Shown: positions 4,536 to 7,988 of the stretch, one piece after another
Layout of the letters: every line of letters begins with the position of its first letter
Numbering within the stretch: the first letter of the stretch is position 1
Origin: an uncultured Gemella sp.
Lineage (GTDB): Bacteria; Bacillota; Bacilli; Staphylococcales; Gemellaceae
Direction of reading: 5' to 3'
NCBI GenBank assembly: GCA_938038035.1
Contig: CALHQV010000002.1
Span: 1-7,988 of the forward strand
Length of the DNA stretch: 7,988 nucleotides
The notes under the pieces: generated by a model
The model's input: the letters and a program-made list of their open reading frames with translations, nothing else
Databases searched by the model: none
Told to the model about the DNA's origin: nothing
Translations under genes and position numbers: made by a program

Positions 4536-5897
4536 TTATTTGGCTAATTTAATTTTTTTATTAATTCCTCTTCTCATATATAGATAATAGAATAATACAC
4601 CTAGGGCATAAACAGCTAGTCCAATTATCCATCCTATCCATAACCCTTCTATACCAATCCCTTGTTTAAATACAAAATAGTATGCTGTAGGAATTCCTAC
4701 TAAATAATACCCTATAAACATTACAACACAAATTGGTACTACTTTTTTATATCCACGTAGGACTCCTGCTAATGCTGAGGCAAACGAATCACAAGTAGCA
4801 AAACCAATTGCAAATAATAATAACTCTGCTGTTAATGTGATTACTCCATTATCATTAGTATACAGATGTGGAATTTTCGTATCAAACAACAAGACGATTA
4901 ATCCTGCTATACTCGAAAATATCATTCCCATTATTACCGTTAATTTTGTATACTCTGTTGCCAATTTATAATCTTTAGCTCCGACATGAAATGCTATTAT
5001 AATTGTTGCAGTATTTGCAACACTAACTGGTAAAGTATATAAAAATCCAGAGAAATTTAACGCGGCCTGATGAGAAGCGATGATTGTCGTATCAAAACGT
5101 GAAACCATTAAAGATAACGTTGAAAAGACAACAGTCTCAAGTGCTGTAGCTAGTGCTATAGGAATTCCTAGTTTAAAGATTTCTCCCCATTTTTCAAATC
5201 TTACTTTTTCTTTTTCAAATATTTTATACTTATTAATTTTAGGATTCGTTAATACTATAAATAACGCTATGAAAAATAGTACTGTATACGTCACTGAAAC
5301 TGCTACTGCATTTCCCGCACCACCAAGCTCAGGCATACCAAATTTTCCAAAAATGAAACTATAAGCAAAGAATACATTTACAGGTACAGATACTATCATC
5401 ATTATCATCGATAATCTTGTTAACCCTAAACTATCTATAAACGAACGTAAAACTACATATAAGAAGATAGATAGTACTCCAAAACTTTCATAAAACAGAT
5501 AGTTCTTAGTTATCTCTGCAATATTACTATCCATGCCTAATTGATCTACTATTGGTGTTGCTAAAGTATTCAGTCCAATAATTAAGACAATACTAATTAT
5601 TACAGCTATGTACAGAAATTGTCTAACTACTGTGGGAATCTCTTCTTCTTTATTTTTTCCAATTAGCTGTGAAACTATCGGGATTAATGCTAAGACAATC
5701 GCATTTAAAGTATACATAATTGGATTCCAAATATTAACACCCATACTCACACCAGCTAAATCTGTAGGACTATAATGTCCCGCCATAAACGTTCCAATCA
5801 TACCAGATGAATATGAAATTACTTGATAAACTAAAACTGGTAATAGCAATTTAATAAAAATACTTGCACGTTCAGAAAAGTTTTTCCCTTGATACAT
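4536..5897 (-). CDS. MATE family multidrug/cation efflux pump
   Basis: A 453-residue integral membrane transporter of the multidrug and toxic compound extrusion family, NorM branch, with about 12 membrane helices. It shows the expected two-fold repeat. The first MatE domain is at about 15-177 (LLLPVLVYQVISYSSG, TFMAGHYSPTDLAGVSMG). The second is at about 240-404 (LGIPIALATALETVVF, ASHQAALNFSGFLYTLP, AFHVGAKDY). E254 in helix 7 corresponds to the coupling acidic residue of NorM proteins. These pumps expel cationic compounds using a sodium or proton gradient; the substrate cannot be read from sequence. The ATG at 5897 has AGGAGG (5902-5907) only 4 nt away, a short spacing, and no better start exists. 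It lies downstream of the SRP RNA gene but behind that gene's terminator. I found no convincing promoter in the 30-40 nt left, so low-level read-through is possible. Confidence 0.93.
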   Translation of the reverse strand: MYQGKNFSERASIFIKLLLPVLVYQVISYSSGMIGTFMAGHYSPTDLAGVSMGVNIWNPIMYTLNAIVLALIPIVSQLIGKNKEEEIPTVVRQFLYIAVIISIVLIIGLNTLATPIVDQLGMDSNIAEITKNYLFYESFGVLSIFLYVVLRSFIDSLGLTRLSMIMMIVSVPVNVFFAYSFIFGKFGMPELGGAGNAVAVSVTYTVLFFIALFIVLTNPKINKYKIFEKEKVRFEKWGEIFKLGIPIALATALETVVFSTLSLMVSRFDTTIIASHQAALNFSGFLYTLPVSVANTATIIIAFHVGAKDYKLATEYTKLTVIMGMIFSSIAGLIVLLFDTKIPHLYTNDNGVITLTAELLLFAIGFATCDSFASALAGVLRGYKKVVPICVVMFIGYYLVGIPTAYYFVFKQGIGIEGLWIGWIIGLAVYALGVLFYYLYMRRGINKKIKLAK

Positions 5898-5939
5898 AAC
5901 CCCTCCTATAATTTACATAATATTATTTTTTCAAAACAC

Positions 5940-5972
5940 AAAAAAAATCCAAAAGCGAATTTACTTTTAGAT
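5940..5972 (-). terminator. Intrinsic terminator after the SRP RNA gene
   Basis: On the minus strand, AUCUAAAAG (5972-5964) and CUUUUGGAU (5955-5947) form a 9-bp stem with one G-U pair and an 8-nt loop. Seven T's follow (5946-5940). It lies just past the mature 3' end of the SRP RNA and shields the MATE gene from that strong transcript. Confidence 0.75.
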
Positions 5973-5984
5973 ATCATCGATTTA

Positions 5985-6251
5985 TACTATATGCAACCGA
6001 GACTTGAATAGATTAAAAAACCGTTAGTCTAATCGACAACTCAACCTCAACAAAAACTCACACCCACAATAGACTTACTTAATGCTGCTTCCTTCCGGAC
6101 CTGACATGGTTCATAAGTATTGCGTCGTAAGGTGCCTTAGTCTCAACATTACGTGTTAAACTCGACATTCCCTATTCTACCCGCATCTCGGTATTCGGTC
6201 TTGCTAAAGCGGATTGCAAGTACAGGGCACCGCTAACTCCCCACCTAGCAT
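5985..6251 (-). ncRNA. ffs: Signal recognition particle RNA, long (Alu-containing) form
   Basis: This is the RNA scaffold of the signal recognition particle, which binds Ffh and targets nascent membrane proteins. On the minus strand the 5' end reads TGCTAGGTGGGGAG, then GCGGTGCCCTGTA, the Alu-domain start of Bacillus-type scRNA. The universal apical domain follows at 6082-6107 (GTCAGGTCCGGAAGGAAGC). The two ends of the long helix pair: ACCGAGA (6193-6187) with TCTCGGT (6000-5994), and GAATAG (6177-6172) with CTATTC (6011-6006). This places the 3' end near 5985 and the length near 267 nt, typical of the large bacterial form. The exact ends are estimates; processing from a precursor ending at about 5940 is implied. 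Confidence 0.93.
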
Positions 6252-6257
6252 TTTTTA

Positions 6258-6286
6258 ATTATATCAAATTTAAAAATAAAAAGCAA
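6258..6286 (-). promoter_or_regulatory. Promoter of the SRP RNA gene
   Basis: On the minus strand, TTGCTT (6286-6281), a 17-nt spacer and a perfect TATAAT (6263-6258) preceded by TGa form an extended -10 promoter. The start near 6251 agrees with the 5' end expected from the RNA's conserved first bases. Confidence 0.75.
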
Positions 6287-6312
6287 GAAATAAATTATAT
6301 TTTAAATCAAAA

Positions 6313-6378
6313 TAAACTCCAGATCAGAAAAGTATCAATTAATTCGATAAATATCATACTTTCCTAATTTGGAGTTTA
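6313..6378 (-). terminator. Long hairpin, probable terminator of the glutaredoxin-like gene
   Basis: Two 23-nt arms (6313-6335 and 6356-6378) are inverted copies with three differences and a 20-nt loop. As minus-strand RNA two of the three differences become G-U pairs, leaving one mismatch. The tail is TTTTGATTT, a modest U tract. It begins 9 nt after the stop codon and lies just before the SRP RNA promoter, which it would insulate. Confidence 0.6.
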
Positions 6379-6386
6379 CTATTAAT

Positions 6387-6647
6387 TTATTTTTTTAATT
6401 TATCTAATTCATTAAGTTCTAAGATACATTCAGTTTCATTAACAACTAAACAAGGAATACCGATTTTCATATTACCTCTTATTCCTTCGAACTGTGAATA
6501 TGTATCTCTAACATATAGGAATTCTTTAAAATTTCTTAATGAAGTCATTACTTCAACTTCTCTATATGTAATCCCTAATTCTGATAATTTTTCTTTAAAT
6601 GGTGCTGTATCTGGACAGCTTTCTGCAAAATATAAAATATATTCCAT
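6387..6647 (-). CDS. Glutaredoxin-like (thioredoxin-fold) protein
   Basis: An 86-residue thioredoxin-fold protein of the glutaredoxin-related group. The redox site is at the end of strand 1: C11-P-D-T14 (AESCPDTAPF). It is a CxxT rather than a CxxC, so it has one active-site cysteine and may act on mixed disulfides. The cis-proline loop is visible at 62-67 (IGIPCL, P65), with a second cysteine (C66) beside it and a third at C74. The length is complete for the fold. The ATG at 6647 has AGGAG at 6659-6663, with 11 nt between. It has its own extended -10 promoter inside the end of the upstream exporter gene and a hairpin after the stop. The physiological partner is unknown. Confidence 0.82.
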   Translation of the reverse strand: MEYILYFAESCPDTAPFKEKLSELGITYREVEVMTSLRNFKEFLYVRDTYSQFEGIRGNMKIGIPCLVVNETECILELNELDKLKK

Positions 6648-6681
6648 TATCTACTAATCTCCTTTTTAATTCACTAACACT

Positions 6682-6710
6682 ATTATATCACTTTTATCGT
6701 TTTCTTTGTA
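6682..6710 (-). promoter_or_regulatory. Promoter of the glutaredoxin-like gene
   Basis: On the minus strand, a perfect TATAAT (6687-6682) is preceded by TGa. The -35 (TACAAA, 6710-6705) is poor, so it would act as an extended -10 promoter. It overlaps the last codons of the DUF3815 gene, and read-through from that operon is also possible. Confidence 0.5.
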
Positions 6711-7143
6711 TTTTTACCCTCTGAATTGAAGATGAAAATACTGATGCAAGTAATATCCCCATAGCGATTGCTCCAGCTTGAAGTATTGTCTCTATACCTA
6801 CCTTAGATGCTACTCCATAATTCTTAGTTACAATATTTTGCATAGTATTATACATACCATAACCTGGAACTAAAGGTACCATACCTGTATAAATAAATAT
6901 AGTTGCTGGTAATTTTAAAATCTTAGAGGCATTCGTAGAAAGAACACCTACACAGACTGCTCCAAGAAAACTACTTACTACAACATCTGCTAATAGCAAA
7001 TTAGTCACTACATGGACCAACCAACCGATGGCACCAATTAACCCACAAGTAAATATGGACTTCTTAGGTGCATTAAAGAAAATACCAAAAGATGCACTAA
7101 CCACAAAACCAGCTATAAATTGTATAAAAATATTATTCTCCAT
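6694..7143 (-). CDS. ThrE-type exporter, small subunit (DUF3815, YjjB-like)
   Basis: A 149-residue membrane protein matching the C-terminal half of the ThrE threonine/serine exporter family (PF12821 type). About five membrane segments are seen, near 4-22, 30-50, 53-71, 79-97 and 116-137. The family signature MVPLVPGYGMYNTM (88-101) carries the conserved Pro-Gly turn. The tail is basic (QRVKIQRKR). It pairs with the DUF1212 protein just upstream. In E. coli the equivalent YjjP-YjjB pair was described as a succinate exporter, while Corynebacterium ThrE fuses both halves and exports threonine and serine, so the substrate here is open. AGGAG overlaps the upstream stop codon (TAAGGAG), and only 9 nt separate the genes, indicating translational coupling. 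Confidence 0.88.
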   Translation of the reverse strand: MENNIFIQFIAGFVVSASFGIFFNAPKKSIFTCGLIGAIGWLVHVVTNLLLADVVVSSFLGAVCVGVLSTNASKILKLPATIFIYTGMVPLVPGYGMYNTMQNIVTKNYGVASKVGIETILQAGAIAMGILLASVFSSSIQRVKIQRKR

Positions 7144-7152
7144 AGTTTCTCC

Positions 7153-7923
7153 TTACACCAATTTTAATCCCATAACAACACCAAGCGCAATAGCTGTAGA
7201 TACAAAGATTGCTGCTTGTATTCCTATCATTCCAGACAGATAATCCCCAGCCATAAAATCACGAACAGCATTTGTGACCTGAACTCCAGGAACAAGAGGC
7301 ATCAAACTCATAATAATAATACTAAATGGATTATGTATTAAGAAAATTTTATTTAATAACAATACTAATACTGTTGCAATAAATGCCCCCAAGAAATTAC
7401 TTACAAATAGTGTCAGCTTATATTTCGAAGTAAATGTTATAAATGCAGCCTGTATAGCCATTATTACAAATGCAACCAGACTATCCTTAAAAGTTCCTCC
7501 AAACATTATTGCAAAAAATGGAGCAGATAAGGTTAGAGCAACTATAACCGAAGTAGTTGAATATCTTTTTTTCGCCTTTACCTCTTTCATTTTTTTAAAT
7601 GCATAGTCTAGAGTACATCCTCCCATTACCATCTTTCTAGATATATCGTTTAGAAGTGCAATCTTCTCTAAATCACGATCTCCCAAAACAACCCTTCTCA
7701 TTGTCGTATAAGTATTGTCGTTGTATGTAAAAGATACAATAATAAAGTTATACGTAACTAAAATATTCGCCGCTTTAATATTATCAAATGACTTATAGAT
7801 TCTATTTACTGTATCTTCAACTCTATATACTTCTGCTCCGTATGACAACATACTTTTAGCGATTTTTACACTAAAGTTCAGTAGCTTTTTAGCTTCTCTT
7901 TCATCATGTATAGATTGCAACAT
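7153..7923 (-). CDS. ThrE-type exporter, large subunit (DUF1212, YjjP-like)
   Basis: A 256-residue protein of the ThrE/DUF1212 family (PF06738 type). Residues 1-118 form a soluble N-terminal domain with the conserved block MLSYGAEVYRVEDTVNRI (25-42) and GGCTLDYAFKKM (101-112). About five membrane helices follow, at roughly 122-142, 148-166, 170-192, 198-216 and 232-254. The helix-4 signature LMPLVPGVQVTNAVRD (207-222) parallels the VPLVPG motif of the partner subunit, as expected of two related halves of one exporter. It is the first gene of the pair. The ATG at 7923 has a GGGAGGG/AAAGG region (7925-7936) upstream. A TAGATA, 17 nt, TATAAT arrangement at 7966-7938 could be the promoter, but its start point would fall within that region. 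Intact, of normal family length. Confidence 0.9.
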   Translation of the reverse strand: MLQSIHDEREAKKLLNFSVKIAKSMLSYGAEVYRVEDTVNRIYKSFDNIKAANILVTYNFIIVSFTYNDNTYTTMRRVVLGDRDLEKIALLNDISRKMVMGGCTLDYAFKKMKEVKAKKRYSTTSVIVALTLSAPFFAIMFGGTFKDSLVAFVIMAIQAAFITFTSKYKLTLFVSNFLGAFIATVLVLLLNKIFLIHNPFSIIIMSLMPLVPGVQVTNAVRDFMAGDYLSGMIGIQAAIFVSTAIALGVVMGLKLV

Positions 7924-7988
7924 ACCTTTCCCTCCCGATTATAAGAATTTTAAGAAATAATATCTAATATTTTTTTATATTTATTTTT

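Noticed and set aside
5080..5364. Plus-strand 94-codon open frame
   Set aside because: It lies wholly inside the MATE gene on the other strand, has no ribosome binding site and no recognisable protein features.
5894..5946. Promoter for the MATE gene
   Set aside because: Several AT-rich hexamers exist, but none has correct -35/-10 spacing with a leader that keeps the ribosome binding site.
7028..7243. Plus-strand 71-codon open frame
   Set aside because: It is antisense to the two ThrE-type genes, which are well supported, and lacks start signals.

Overview
The window is low-GC, AT-rich DNA with strong AGGAGG ribosome binding sites and near-consensus sigma-A promoters, typical of a Firmicute of class Bacilli. 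The signal recognition particle (SRP) RNA is the long, Alu-domain form of about 267 nt. As I recall the family, Bacillus, Staphylococcus and their relatives carry this form and streptococci carry the short 4.5S-like form. A Bacillales-type host fits best; a Gemella-like genus is possible, but I cannot prove it from one window.

Positions 1-1569 look like the end of an integrated mobile element. A tyrosine integrase (342-1490) points at the 3' end of rpmG (ribosomal protein L33, minus strand, 1570-1719). The element would extend left, out of the window. Upstream of the integrase there is no second gene. Instead there is a near-consensus leftward promoter followed, within about 90 nt, by a perfect palindrome and a minus-strand terminator: a candidate small RNA or attenuated leader. 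Short motifs recur on both sides of the integrase gene and may be arm-type binding sites.

From 1570 rightward the genes are ordinary chromosomal genes, nearly all on the minus strand. They are rpmG; a transaldolase/fructose-6-phosphate aldolase family enzyme with a transaldolase-like active-site Phe; one plus-strand orphan four-helix membrane protein divergent from it; a two-gene operon of a DUF1836 regulator-like protein and a divergent DegV lipid-binding protein; a MATE efflux pump; the SRP RNA gene; a glutaredoxin-like protein; and a two-gene ThrE-type exporter (DUF1212 plus DUF3815 halves), translationally coupled.

Most transcription units have a visible promoter and intrinsic terminator, so the region reads as small independent units. 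No CRISPR array, tRNA, IS element or defence system is visible. The parts most worth following up are the leftward non-coding transcript, the rpmG insertion, the inverted repeat bracketing the DUF1836 promoter, and the altered ligand-site motifs of the DegV protein.
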